DNA of 64,000 bases, taken from the NCBI GenBank assembly GCA_018417955.1, contig JACTVC010000027.1, positions 806,001 through 870,000 of the forward strand. Reading direction: 5' to 3'. The notes beneath the pieces were generated by a model. That model was not told the origin of the DNA, searched no databases, and was given only the letters and a program-made list of their open reading frames with translations. The translations under genes were made by a program, and so were the position numbers. Shown here one piece after another: positions 54,671 through 64,000 of this stretch (its first letter is position 1; each line of letters starts with the position of its first letter). The stretch comes from Laccaria trichodermophora. Taxonomy: Eukaryota > Basidiomycota > Agaricomycetes > Agaricales > Hydnangiaceae.

Positions 54671-55699
54671 TGGTACAGCTATGAATTTTGGGCAAAAGGT
54701 AAAATTAGCCACCTACTTGAGACCGAAGTGGTGGAAGTGAGGTTGCTGAGTAATTCGGAGACGCTGTGCCGATGGTGATGGTCCCCGATAATATTGGGAT
54801 GGGGATGGGTATCGGGTTGTAGAACGTCGACTGGGAAATGACATCTCTACCAGCACTACAACGAGTGATGATTGTAGATCAGAAGAGATTATGCAAAAAT
54901 CGTTGAGCTCACTTTGTTCCCTTATACGCAGACGCATCAGAGTATCGCTTCCATCCAAATGAGTCCGGGTATTTCATTGGAGAGTCATGGCCATCAACAA
55001 TATGGCCTGAGCAAACAATTTCATTTGAGACATGCTGGAGCAACGAAAGGAGCGGCGTCGATTGAGCGAGTCTTCTCGGGCTCAGAAATTTGCACTAAGA
55101 ATTGTAGTACGACCTCGCCGGAAGCTAAACTGATGCAGTAGAAGTACCAGAGTTCATGAAAATTTGAATTTGCGTATTTCAGATGTGTACACTCACTTGA
55201 CACTTATGCAGAGGCCGTGAGGCACAGGAGCGAGAAGGAATCAAACAGAGGTGGGAGTAACGGTAAGTCGAGACAACAGGTGAGTTATCGGAGATTGCCG
55301 AAAACACGTGTTCTCGCAGCCAAAAATAACCACCACTTTCAACATAACACATAGCGCGGCAAGCCGCATGGCCCGCTACGGGTCATCCAACGTGCTGTTC
55401 AATGTAGAGACTTGGTTAATATGTCGCTGACCCCCTATCGCACTCACGGTTCGTATTCAAAACGCTACAAAATATCTCAGCACTACCTACTTACTGTACC
55501 TGTTTCTAAAGTCATCGAGTTATGCCACGTAATATTGTGATCGAGTTATCGTCATTGATCGCCTCACTGAGTTTGCTTTCTCCTACAGGAATTTTCTCGT
55601 TCAAGGTAAGCTAGCGGGCGACGGTCGGACAGAGCAGTCAACTTCGGAGTAGCTAATATTTTGTCTGTACCGTGCTGATGTATTTATGTCCGATTGATA
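54671..55699. other. Unresolved region upstream of the degraded gene
   Basis: May contain N-terminal remnants of the degraded membrane protein (a Ser/Arg/Tyr-rich frame near 54730-54850) and the 3' terminus of the Helitron. A GC-rich stretch CTAGCGGGCGACGGTCGG at about 55608-55625 could belong to that terminus; not demonstrated. Confidence 0.35.
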
Positions 55700-57253
55700 T
55701 CAAGCATCTTCTACGCCTTCCATGACTTGGTCTTCATCTGCCATGTCATCCGTATCGGCCGTGCCAGACGTGGACGCCGATAGAGGGGTAACCGAGGCTT
55801 TCTCCTTTCCCTTGGCGGTTGCTCGTTGGTTTGCTACCCTTTTAGTTGGTTTTGGTGCAGCGGCGGGTTTGGCGGCAGGTTTATTAGAGTTGCCAATTGC
55901 CTTACCAGACGGGGTAACCTTCGTCTGATCTGTTTTTGTTTCTTCAACGTCACGCGTTGCTGTGGGCGAATCGTGTCGAGGCTTCTTGACTTTGAATGTG
56001 GCCAACGCACGGTCGGCAGCCGTCGAGACCGGCACCGAAGCTGTACTAGCGACCGTTTCTTCATTTGTGTATGGTTTGTAGCGGGGCTCGGTCGCAGAGT
56101 CCGATTCATCGATTATAAGGATGCTGTGCATGTTCAATTGATAGACCTAAAACCGTAAGTTGAGTATTTGTGATTACTTTGGTATTACATACCCTTCGCT
56201 CGTCGCCAGTGTAGTGGCCCTGGTTATCTTTGATTGGCATAATGAACGTGTGAATAGATATGGTGAAGATGACCAAGGTGCCTTCCGTGAGGGCTTCGTA
56301 TTCTTCCCAAGGTGGAATCATGCGTTTATCGAGGGTTGAGATGTCATGTTGCACCAATTGACTGTATACGTGTCTGAATAGGGGACCACCGTAGTCCGTC
56401 AAGACACTTGGGTCGTATGTGTTGCCGACCTTGATTTCTCGTTGGTCGTTCTTGTTTGTGTCAGATTTAGAACTGGACCCGGTTTCGTTGCCGGCCGTCG
56501 GGGATTCTGCGGGAGTGGAGTTGTCGCGTGAGCGTTTCATTAAACGGACTGCTGGCACACGATCGGGGGCGATACGTGGTACCTTTATACGAAGTGAAAA
56601 AATGGTCAGAGATACCACAGCTTGAAAAAGCATACAATATATTTTGGCGGTGAAGTGATTGCGAACATAAAGTCAGTGTTTGCACGAATTACGGCCTCTT
56701 TGTTTGTGTAAGACTATATAGCACGATCGTCATTGTCAAGAACGACACATTAAGGAGAGTTACGCACTTTATTCGAAGCCAAATCCTCCTTTGCGTCGGC
56801 TTCTACTATCTCATTGATTGCAACGAACTGGTCGTTGAATCGATCTCGTAATTCAGCAGAGCACGATGTAGGCATTCCGAGCATGAATAGATTCTTGACT
56901 TTGGTGTCGTCAGTTATGTAGTTAGGCTGTTCAAGTTTTAAACTTGAGTATAGTTGAAATTTATTAAGCAGAAAACTCACCGTGCCTTTCCCAACGAAAT
57001 GGGATCCAACTGCGCTGTGCTTCGTTCCCATAGCGGATCGTTGAATTTCGCCAAAGACACATGTTCTGAACTCATCACCGGTGTTCGTTTGAAAATCAAA
57101 GCCGTCCTTCCAACGAGTTTTGCGCATGAATTGGCGACCGTACACGCAGTTTGCAAGGTAAGCGTCGCCACCTTCATCGACTTGCTCCAGCAACGAATCA
57201 TAGATCCCATTGCTAGCGCGTGCGGCGTATCGGATTTGAGCTGGATTGGACAT
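55700..57253 (-). CDS. Helitron companion protein, function unknown
   Basis: Four exons, 57253-56768, 56713-56636, 56582-56193 and 56146-55700, close in frame to 466 aa. An upstream exon ending at 57371 joins in frame to 57267 (a 103-nt intron) and would add a basic leader, but no start codon was found for it, so ATG 57253 is provisional. Recognisable pieces are YDSLLEQVDEGGDAYLANCV, KNLFMLGMPTSC, NTYDPSVLTDYGGPLFRHVY, TLVIFTISIHTFIM and ERRVYQLNMHSILIID; the C-terminus is Lys/Pro/Ala-rich and then acidic. It lies 236 bp behind the Rep/helicase ORF on the same strand, so probably inside the same element. The beta-rich TLVIFTISIHTFIM and YQLNMHSILIID pair could be part of an OB-like fold, which would suit an accessory ssDNA-binding protein, but that is inference. 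Confidence 0.7.
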
Positions 57254-57488
57254 TTGATGAACATTAGCTAGATAATCTCGTTATTTAAAACATACCAGAA
57301 TAAAGGAGTTACTATCGTCATTTGTGTTTCGCCATCAGACAGTTTAAGTTTGTTACAGGAGAACACGCACCAATGTCGTCAAGTCTCCAGTTAGACAGGA
57401 GGTCCTCTTTCTCCTTTTTATTTGAGCGGCACGTCCATCGCAATGGCGTTGCGTGACGTCAAGTGGTTATAATGATGAAAACCTTCTT
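57254..57488. other. Spacer inside the Helitron
   Basis: Between companion gene and Rep/helicase; contains the possible upstream exon ending at 57371. Confidence 0.4.
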
Positions 57489-60400
57489 CTAATGTTCAGG
57501 TTCGTCGAACGTGACTCGTCGGCGTTTGACCGGGCGTTCAATGATGACCGCGGTAGTCATGTGTGATAAGTTGATTGAAGCGGAGCTGGACTGATCCATC
57601 ACCTCCGCATTTCGTCTCAACGCCAATCGTTTCTTCGAAGGCTGCAAAGGGAAAGCCCCGCGAGTTCCCCTATTTTGTTGTTCCAACGACATCGTCGGAG
57701 GCTGTTCGGTTTCCAGTGCGTTCAAACCCGCTTTCATTCTAGTCTGCTTGATCAATACTTGCAATCTGTCGAATTCTTGCCGGACATCCTGTGAAGGCCA
57801 GGAGCAAATTCGGTCTTTACTGAAAGGTCGCAATATCAACAGGCCCTCAAGAGAAGTCACTCGGGATATCATGACATATGGAGCTTGGGTTCCTCGACAC
57901 GACGTTAGGTCTACGATTGCTCTTCTCATTGTTTGTCCTTGTGCTTTATGAGCTGTCATAGCGAACGCGGGAACGATAGGTACTTGGGTACGCTTAATTG
58001 AAATTTTTTCGTTGTTATATGGATTTTTGACGGTAAACGTTGTTGTATCTTGCAGGATTGGAATTTCGTGGGGGTTCAATTCAGGAAGAGGAGTGTTGTC
58101 CGCGTCTGGCATCTTCACGACGCAAGATATCAAAGTGCGGTTTCCTTGAGCGTTCAGCTTGTACCTTATTCGTTGAATAAATCCCTTACTGCCATTGACA
58201 ACTCCAGCGTTAACGTCGAAGTTCTGCACTAACATGACCGGCATACCGAGAACTAACGGGATTTTCTGTAAGCGTTGTCCTGTAAGAGATGACGGGAGGT
58301 CTTCCAATTTCTGCAGAACGTTATCATCAGTTAAGGTTTTACCTTTAACTTGATCAATGCAATGATACCAGTGTAAAGTTTGGCCGGTGCGACTGGCAAA
58401 CGTCGCAGCCATTCGTTCATTCAGCGCGTCCTTTGAAGCGTTCTCCGACACAATCAATGGTGCGTATTTCCATTGTTCATCACAGTTTGTAAGATTATTA
58501 GTTGGACTTATTACTCTAGAGTTCAACAGAACATAATCATCTTCAGTGCATTGACCCTTGCGAAGTCTACCCAACAAAGCAACAAAGCGATCATTCGCGC
58601 GGCCAGCCTGTCGCATAATTTCTTTCAATTCAACGACAGTATCCACAGAGAGCCACAGCAGTTTTCCCATAACTTTCTTTTGCGTTATGTTTGTGGCAGA
58701 TCCACGTCGAGTGTCCACGTTGCTGTAAAGCCTTGTCTGGTTCACGGGGGGTAACTGTGCGAAATCTCCGGCGAAAATGATGTTAATGCCGCCAAAAGAG
58801 GTAGAGTTGCCTTTAGCACGGGATAGAGCTTCGCTAATTTCAAACAGGAACTCGCACCCGATTATCGAAACCTCATCAATAAGTAAAAAATCGACTCCTT
58901 CCCACATCGCGCGAAGTTCACTGTTAGCTTTCACGCTTGAAGTTCTATTTGAATGTGCAAGACAAAGAGCAGCATGTAATGTCATTCCACCTACGTTCCG
59001 AGCCGCAACACCCATATATGAACACACACGAAATCGACGAGCTTCATCTTTCGCTTCAAAGTATGATTTCAATGCATTGAATACCCTGCTTTTGCCTGTA
59101 CCGGCAGGGCCAGCCAGGTACATTCTCAACGGATCGCTGTTAAAGCAATTCGACTTATTTGCTACAAGTTTGAAAGCCAAGGTTTGTTCAGAATTCAATG
59201 TCCAGCTTGCGGCAAATGCATCCACGTCAATGTACCCGTTAGTGCCCAATATCTGGTTATCTATATGACCAAGGGTTGACGTCCGTGTGCCAGTTTCGTC
59301 TGCATTTAAAACAAGTCGTGGTGGCAGGTCGACATTGTCTTGATTCATTGTTAGAGAGACGTCACCTGTGAAGTTGTCTTTGGATGATCCGGCAGCGTTG
59401 AGTCCGAGAACTATCTGTCTTTCTTTCCAATCCGCTTTCCTGCTATCGTATGCGTTCTTCCAAATGTTTTCGTATGCCGTATCAGTTTCACCTACGAGTT
59501 CGATAATACCATCCTTTGGAGATGCCAAAAACGCTTCGGGCGTATAGCACAAGCCACTAGTTTCTAAATGTGTTAAAACGCCGTTTACGTTTTCCATTGA
59601 CCGCGAAATTTTTTCTGAGTTTTTATCAGCTACCGTAGCTAACAAATCATGAATTGCATTTTCGTGAAGCGTATCATTGAGATCATCTTCTTGTGCTATT
59701 CGACTTGCATTTAGCATCTCCGATGTTACAATTCCGTTAGTCTTCCTATTTCTATTTTTCATATGAGAGTCTCGACTATCTTTGCATTCATGGAGGAGTT
59801 GCATGTTATTCAGAATATCCCGGACTTGATAGTCACATTCCGGTGAGTCCAAGAATCTTTGAAAGGCTGATTCCCAACTCTCGTCTGCATTTTTTAAATC
59901 CACTGCGTGTCGCCAAGGCTTGAATAATAATAACATTATTCTGCTATATTGCGCAGCATGGCCTTCAACATTTCGCCGAGGTAACGCCGGTCCAATCATT
60001 ACAGGCACGACTCGATGTGTCGGTTTACGTACTCTTAGAAAATGTGACGTGCTTTCTACGTGACCATCAAGAAAGTGGCACGAAGGTCTTTTCGTGGTTT
60101 TCAGGCTTAGAACGGTGTCGCCATCTTCTGGAATATCTACGTTCATTTCTTCTGCATCGTCATCCAAATCCTCTTCATCATTGGCTGTGTCCGACTCAAG
60201 ATCATCTTCACTGTCAGAATTGGAACATAAAAAATCAGCCGGTTTCTGTTTTCGTTTGCGAAGTTTTTCAACTTGACAAATGAAATCCCACAGGTTCAAA
60301 GATTGAAGCTCTCTACCTCGGAAGACATAATCGGCCACTTGATCTCCCTTCGGTACAAGCGATCGTTCATTATCAAGTGTGATGCCAACTTCTGGTTCAA

Positions 60401-63400
60401 TTAACGTCGGTGTGTCATCCGTGGTCATAGTTGTGTCTTCATCAATAACTGGTTCAAAGGCTGGTTGATATGACGATCCAGGATAACATTCTGGACTCGG
60501 CACCTCATGGTTAAGGTGAGTCTCGAACGCCTTCCAAAAAAGCTGTTTAAAGGAATGACTGGTAAAATGGTCTTCATACCCCATCAGATAGGACGAAACT
60601 TGGGGCGCAGACAGCTCCTGAAGGCCGATCATCGCATTGCAACATTTTATTAACAACCTTTTAGCCGACGCACTAACATCGTCGTCAGAAGTATCATTGC
60701 TGGCCAGCTTTTTAATAGCCAGTTCTAGTGTTTCATATGCAACGTGAGCTTTTAATTGCGATTTTGAAATATAATCAGTAATATAATATATAACTGCTTT
60801 CGCATCAGCGCCAGAACCTAAAAACTTGATATCCATGTTACATCTGATCGCTTGTAACATGGTTGAGTTGAAATTGGCAACCATGCCATCCAGCTTTCGT
60901 AGAGTTAGTTCACCAGATTCTTCGTCAACTGTAGTATGTTGAATGACATTTTCAGGATCGAGTTCAAAACGACAAGTCTTGGGATGTGGTAACCCCCGCC
61001 AATTTTTGTAGCATGTATTTCGGTGAGTATGTCGTTGGCATGTCTTGGCCAACTGATAATAATCAGTCGTTATTCTCTGCTCGAATTCTATATCATTCTC
61101 TCCTTCTAATTGATAAGGACCCCTTGTCTGGCATGGATGAACAGATGATGATTCGCTCTCAACGGATTCATCGTCTGGATTTGCAGGCAGATCTGTACTA
61201 ATGATGTGGTCAAGATATTCGACTAATTTTTTCTGAAACTCGCCATCTGGTTGTTCTAACAATCGTTTTTTCAAGGCGTTGGGATCGAGCCCGCCTTCTA
61301 ACCAAACCAGCATATGACAGTGCAACGTTCCTCGACCTTGAGCTTCGACACAGCCGTAATGGGCTTTAACAACACCGAGAACTCCACCGTCCATGTTTTT
61401 TTGTTCAGGATTAAAGCCTAAGATAGTTCTAATAAAAGCCTTAACGTAGATGTTGAAGAATTTGGCTGCAACAACAGGATTCTTGGCTATTAAAATAGAT
61501 TGATCCCAATAGTCAGGCACTTCGATTGGCAAGAGCTTGTCTATGTCAATGTCATGACCAGCCAAGAATTTAACTAAAGGGTTGTAAACGTCCGCAGGAT
61601 TGATCGTAATAAAAAAACTTGGAAATCCATGGGCAATCATTAATGACCGAATTTCATTTCGCATTCCCAGTCGAGACGCGTTAGAACCTTGTACATTCCG
61701 GTTAACTAGCTTGACTTCCCGCATCAGTCTAAGGACACGTTTTTCATTGTTGGTGTACGCCGTTGAATAATCTCCGCGTGCAACTCGGGCAGTCACTGTT
61801 TCAATGTCTTCAACAGAAATTCCAACAAAGTCAGATGCGATGTGTTCAAACTTAGATTTCTTAACTTTTACACTTGTATTCAACAGAACCTGCCGCCTTT
61901 GAAGTATATTGAAAACCATAAACATGAAAGACGGATGTATTTGAAATCTTCTGTCAGCAAGATTTAGGAAATGTCTAGCTTGTTCCTTTAACGATACGCG
62001 TTTCGTTCTACGAAAATCTTCAAAACCACCGATTCCATACGGAAACAGGCCAGGAAACAACTTAGGAAACAGCTGAGGATTGCAAAATTCATTTTCTGGC
62101 TTTGCACTATGAGGCATTTCAAGATAACCTTTATCAATCTTATTAAAATGACGGATGGCAGCGGCTCGTAATACATTCGAAGAAGCGTGGCCATCTACAT
62201 CAGTTATCAACACACTTTCGAAAGGAATTTTTTCGTCATTAATTTCATTATCCGGAGGGCTCTCGTTCGTGTAGCCTGATGTTAAAGAATCATCACCGCG
62301 CTGTTCTGGAGAAATGTGTTCAACGTGAAAGGGCAAATGTCCTAAACGATCAATTTCCTCTAGTACACCCGTATTGATGGTGATGTGTCTGTATAAGTAG
62401 TTATGTTCTTTAAGCCAAATTAAAGCCTTTCTGACTTTATCAGCCCTGACGGCGAGAGGTTTTGCCTTATCTTTTAACCATGCTCGACTGGGCGGTGTTG
62501 CACCACTATAAATAACACAAATCGGCGAAACAATTTCTTCAATAGAAGGAGGTAATAATTCTGCAACGACGTCAGGACGTTGGGCGTGCATAACAACATG
62601 ACCCCTCATGCCTCTTTGATGATTTGGCATGACGTTACCAGTGGAATTCCTCTCAGTATCGTCTGTGCCATCTGTCTTTAAATGTATAACTGTACATTTT
62701 GCCCTACAGAGACTGATCATTGACTCTTCGATTGTAGTTAGATCTTTCAACACGTCTGGGACGTCTCCAAGAAATAATCTATTTGCAATTGCCAGTCGCG
62801 GAAGTCGGTGCGCTGTTAATTCTGTTCTACACAAGGAACAAAGACCAAGTTTCGCCGGAATACCATCTGTTGTCATCACAACGCCGTCTGGATTCACCAA
62901 AATGTCTTTTAATACTCCGTCTATGAAAGGCATGGACGGCGGAATCATATTTGGATGTAACCAGGGTGCAGGCTGTTCGCCCTGCTGGATTTCGTTCTCT
63001 TCGTCAGGAACCGGTATCTTACAATCTGGCCGTTTAAGCAAATCCAATTGAATTTCTTCCAACAGAACATCTACCATATCTGTGTTGAGTTTTGACTCAC
63101 TACAGCAAGCGCATGTAGAACTAGATAACGCAGACGATGATGTTTCTCCCTTGAATTGATTGACAAGTGATTTCAAGAATCCTTCCGATTTTTTAGCAGG
63201 CCATCTCGCCCTTACACGGTTCAAATCTGGTTGACAGTCGTTAATAGCATGATCCAGAGTTGATCGTTCTAATACTCGTTTACCTTTAGCAGTGGAAACA
63301 ATATCCTTTTTCACAAGCCTTCTTAACTTAGATATCGAAACAGAGGACGTGCATTGTAGTCCTCGCATCGTAGCCACTCGTCGTAAAGCTCTGCCAGACA

Positions 63401-63947
63401 ATCGATGAACGATGGAAGTCAACAAAGTAAGTGAAAAATCCTGAGTTCGGACCGGTGGGACTTGTTCTACAACGTCGCGACAAGCATCAGATTTAACACC
63501 ATTATCCAGCACGGTCTTACACGTTCCGGAACATATATGGTTGAACAAACGTTTCCTTAGATCCTCCAACGAGCCAGAACATTGTAGTCCATGAGATCCG
63601 GCAAGTATCAATAGCGACGACTTTATCATGCTCTCTTGTTCATTGAGACACTCGGCTACTTCGTTAGTCATGTATGCGCTCTTCAAGTTATCCAGTCTAT
63701 CATTGTAAAAGTTCAGTAGTTCGTCACGCAATGGGAGCGATCGTGATGACGGCATACGGAACCCTAGAGCATAGCAAATTTCTTCGAACGTGCCTGGAGA
63801 AATAACGGCTGCTGAGAAGTCATCAAGTATCAATTTAGAAATCGTTGTGCCAAGAACAGTCATTTCCGTGTCCGTTGTAGCTAGGAATTGACAAGCGGAC
63901 CCCATGCGAATCGAACACATTCCGTATAACAAATGATGAACGATCAT
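57489..63947 (-). CDS. Helitron Rep/PIF1-type helicase (DUF6570-containing)
   Basis: An intron-free 2,152-codon frame; it stays open through the first ATG (63947) to the window edge, so the protein may start outside. In order: an N-terminal part with CACCSESK, a DUF6570-like region (about 335-440; GLCSLCRTELTAHRLPRLA), the Helitron-like N domain (LFPKLFPGLFPYGIGGFEDF, about 630), the HUH-type Rep core with FFITINPADVYNP, GTLHCHMLVW (about 872-878) and the tyrosine motif IYYITDYISK (about 1053), a zinc motif CQRHTHRNTCYKNW to CRFELD, then a PIF1 helicase: AGPAGTGKS (about 1612), LLIDEVSI, FAGDFAQLPP, AFAMTAHKAQGQT (about 2000) and YVMISRVTSLEG. Rep nicks and joins single strands during rolling-circle transposition, and the helicase unwinds. 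All core residues are present and there is no stop or shift, so the copy could be active. Confidence 0.95.
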   Translation of the reverse strand: MIVHHLLYGMCSIRMGSACQFLATTDTEMTVLGTTISKLILDDFSAAVISPGTFEEICYALGFRMPSSRSLPLRDELLNFYNDRLDNLKSAYMTNEVAECLNEQESMIKSSLLILAGSHGLQCSGSLEDLRKRLFNHICSGTCKTVLDNGVKSDACRDVVEQVPPVRTQDFSLTLLTSIVHRLSGRALRRVATMRGLQCTSSVSISKLRRLVKKDIVSTAKGKRVLERSTLDHAINDCQPDLNRVRARWPAKKSEGFLKSLVNQFKGETSSSALSSSTCACCSESKLNTDMVDVLLEEIQLDLLKRPDCKIPVPDEENEIQQGEQPAPWLHPNMIPPSMPFIDGVLKDILVNPDGVVMTTDGIPAKLGLCSLCRTELTAHRLPRLAIANRLFLGDVPDVLKDLTTIEESMISLCRAKCTVIHLKTDGTDDTERNSTGNVMPNHQRGMRGHVVMHAQRPDVVAELLPPSIEEIVSPICVIYSGATPPSRAWLKDKAKPLAVRADKVRKALIWLKEHNYLYRHITINTGVLEEIDRLGHLPFHVEHISPEQRGDDSLTSGYTNESPPDNEINDEKIPFESVLITDVDGHASSNVLRAAAIRHFNKIDKGYLEMPHSAKPENEFCNPQLFPKLFPGLFPYGIGGFEDFRRTKRVSLKEQARHFLNLADRRFQIHPSFMFMVFNILQRRQVLLNTSVKVKKSKFEHIASDFVGISVEDIETVTARVARGDYSTAYTNNEKRVLRLMREVKLVNRNVQGSNASRLGMRNEIRSLMIAHGFPSFFITINPADVYNPLVKFLAGHDIDIDKLLPIEVPDYWDQSILIAKNPVVAAKFFNIYVKAFIRTILGFNPEQKNMDGGVLGVVKAHYGCVEAQGRGTLHCHMLVWLEGGLDPNALKKRLLEQPDGEFQKKLVEYLDHIISTDLPANPDDESVESESSSVHPCQTRGPYQLEGENDIEFEQRITTDYYQLAKTCQRHTHRNTCYKNWRGLPHPKTCRFELDPENVIQHTTVDEESGELTLRKLDGMVANFNSTMLQAIRCNMDIKFLGSGADAKAVIYYITDYISKSQLKAHVAYETLELAIKKLASNDTSDDDVSASAKRLLIKCCNAMIGLQELSAPQVSSYLMGYEDHFTSHSFKQLFWKAFETHLNHEVPSPECYPGSSYQPAFEPVIDEDTTMTTDDTPTLIEPEVGITLDNERSLVPKGDQVADYVFRGRELQSLNLWDFICQVEKLRKRKQKPADFLCSNSDSEDDLESDTANDEEDLDDDAEEMNVDIPEDGDTVLSLKTTKRPSCHFLDGHVESTSHFLRVRKPTHRVVPVMIGPALPRRNVEGHAAQYSRIMLLLFKPWRHAVDLKNADESWESAFQRFLDSPECDYQVRDILNNMQLLHECKDSRDSHMKNRNRKTNGIVTSEMLNASRIAQEDDLNDTLHENAIHDLLATVADKNSEKISRSMENVNGVLTHLETSGLCYTPEAFLASPKDGIIELVGETDTAYENIWKNAYDSRKADWKERQIVLGLNAAGSSKDNFTGDVSLTMNQDNVDLPPRLVLNADETGTRTSTLGHIDNQILGTNGYIDVDAFAASWTLNSEQTLAFKLVANKSNCFNSDPLRMYLAGPAGTGKSRVFNALKSYFEAKDEARRFRVCSYMGVAARNVGGMTLHAALCLAHSNRTSSVKANSELRAMWEGVDFLLIDEVSIIGCEFLFEISEALSRAKGNSTSFGGINIIFAGDFAQLPPVNQTRLYSNVDTRRGSATNITQKKVMGKLLWLSVDTVVELKEIMRQAGRANDRFVALLGRLRKGQCTEDDYVLLNSRVISPTNNLTNCDEQWKYAPLIVSENASKDALNERMAATFASRTGQTLHWYHCIDQVKGKTLTDDNVLQKLEDLPSSLTGQRLQKIPLVLGMPVMLVQNFDVNAGVVNGSKGFIQRIRYKLNAQGNRTLISCVVKMPDADNTPLPELNPHEIPILQDTTTFTVKNPYNNEKISIKRTQVPIVPAFAMTAHKAQGQTMRRAIVDLTSCRGTQAPYVMISRVTSLEGLLILRPFSKDRICSWPSQDVRQEFDRLQVLIKQTRMKAGLNALETEQPPTMSLEQQNRGTRGAFPLQPSKKRLALRRNAEVMDQSSSASINLSHMTTAVIIERPVKRRRVTFDEPEH

Positions 63948-64000
63948 TGACCGCTTTTCTTGCTGATTAGACGAATCACAAGATATAGCGTGCTGATTGA

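Larger units (their letters stand above)
55600..64000 (-). mobile_element. Helitron-like element, right side cut by the window edge
   Basis: Contains the Rep/helicase ORF and the companion gene, both on the minus strand, so the 5' end of the element lies beyond 64000 and the 3' end lies left of 55700. Helitrons leave no target duplication and end in CTRR after a hairpin. A CTAG in a GC-rich setting at about 55608 (minus-strand reading) is a possible 3' terminus but lacks the expected T on its outer side; the left border given is therefore a guess. Confidence 0.6.

Noticed and set aside
1..64000. CRISPR arrays, operons, ribosome binding sites, rRNA
   Set aside because: The window is eukaryotic nuclear DNA; no regularly spaced direct repeats and no rRNA-like sequence were seen.

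Overview
The window is nuclear DNA of a mushroom-forming basidiomycete (Agaricomycetes). The evidence is the gene content (F-box protein, FunK1-type kinase, DUF6534-type membrane protein, an Agaricomycete-style Zn2Cys6 regulator, a Helitron of the DUF6570/Rep/PIF1 kind) and the gene architecture: most genes are cut by many GT-AG introns of about 45-60 nt. I rebuilt most exon chains by hand; lengths in amino acids below are from those spliced models, which close in frame unless stated.

Layout. 0.5-6.6 kb: three minus-strand genes, an F-box protein, an IML2/TTC39-like protein (12 exons, 720 aa) and a zinc-finger/PHD-like gene that looks frameshifted. 6.9-15.6 kb: plus-strand FunK1 kinase and a 1,724-aa SH3 plus TBC (Rab-GAP-like) protein. 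16.1-16.7 kb: a hAT-type MITE. 17.2-20.7 kb: DUF6534-type membrane protein and a U1A/U2B''-type splicing protein. 21.4-32.4 kb: two small single-pass membrane proteins with proline-rich tails, a C2H2 protein and an XlnR/Xyr1-like Zn2Cys6 regulator, separated by gene-poor stretches with repeat relics. 32.7-40.9 kb: DEAD-box helicase, a one-module zinc protein and a glycolipid-transfer protein (GLTP). 43.2-45.7 kb: a 738-aa protein with four copies of the same zinc module. 47.4-48.3 kb: a MITE with a perfect 10-bp target duplication. 49.7-54.7 kb: a proline-rich protein with an EH-like N-terminus, a small secreted protein, and a broken third member of the single-pass membrane family. 55.7-64 kb: a Helitron-like element on the minus strand, with a very large Rep/helicase ORF open to the window edge and a spliced 466-aa companion gene behind it.

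The genes do not form a pathway or cluster. Housekeeping functions (splicing factor, GLTP, DEAD-box helicase, IML2-like) are mixed with lineage-expanded fungal families and transposons. The most novel-looking items are the zinc-module family (five copies in two genes about 5 kb apart), the companion gene of the Helitron, a GLTP that has lost its conserved headgroup tryptophan, and a TBC protein whose two catalytic fingers are degenerate.
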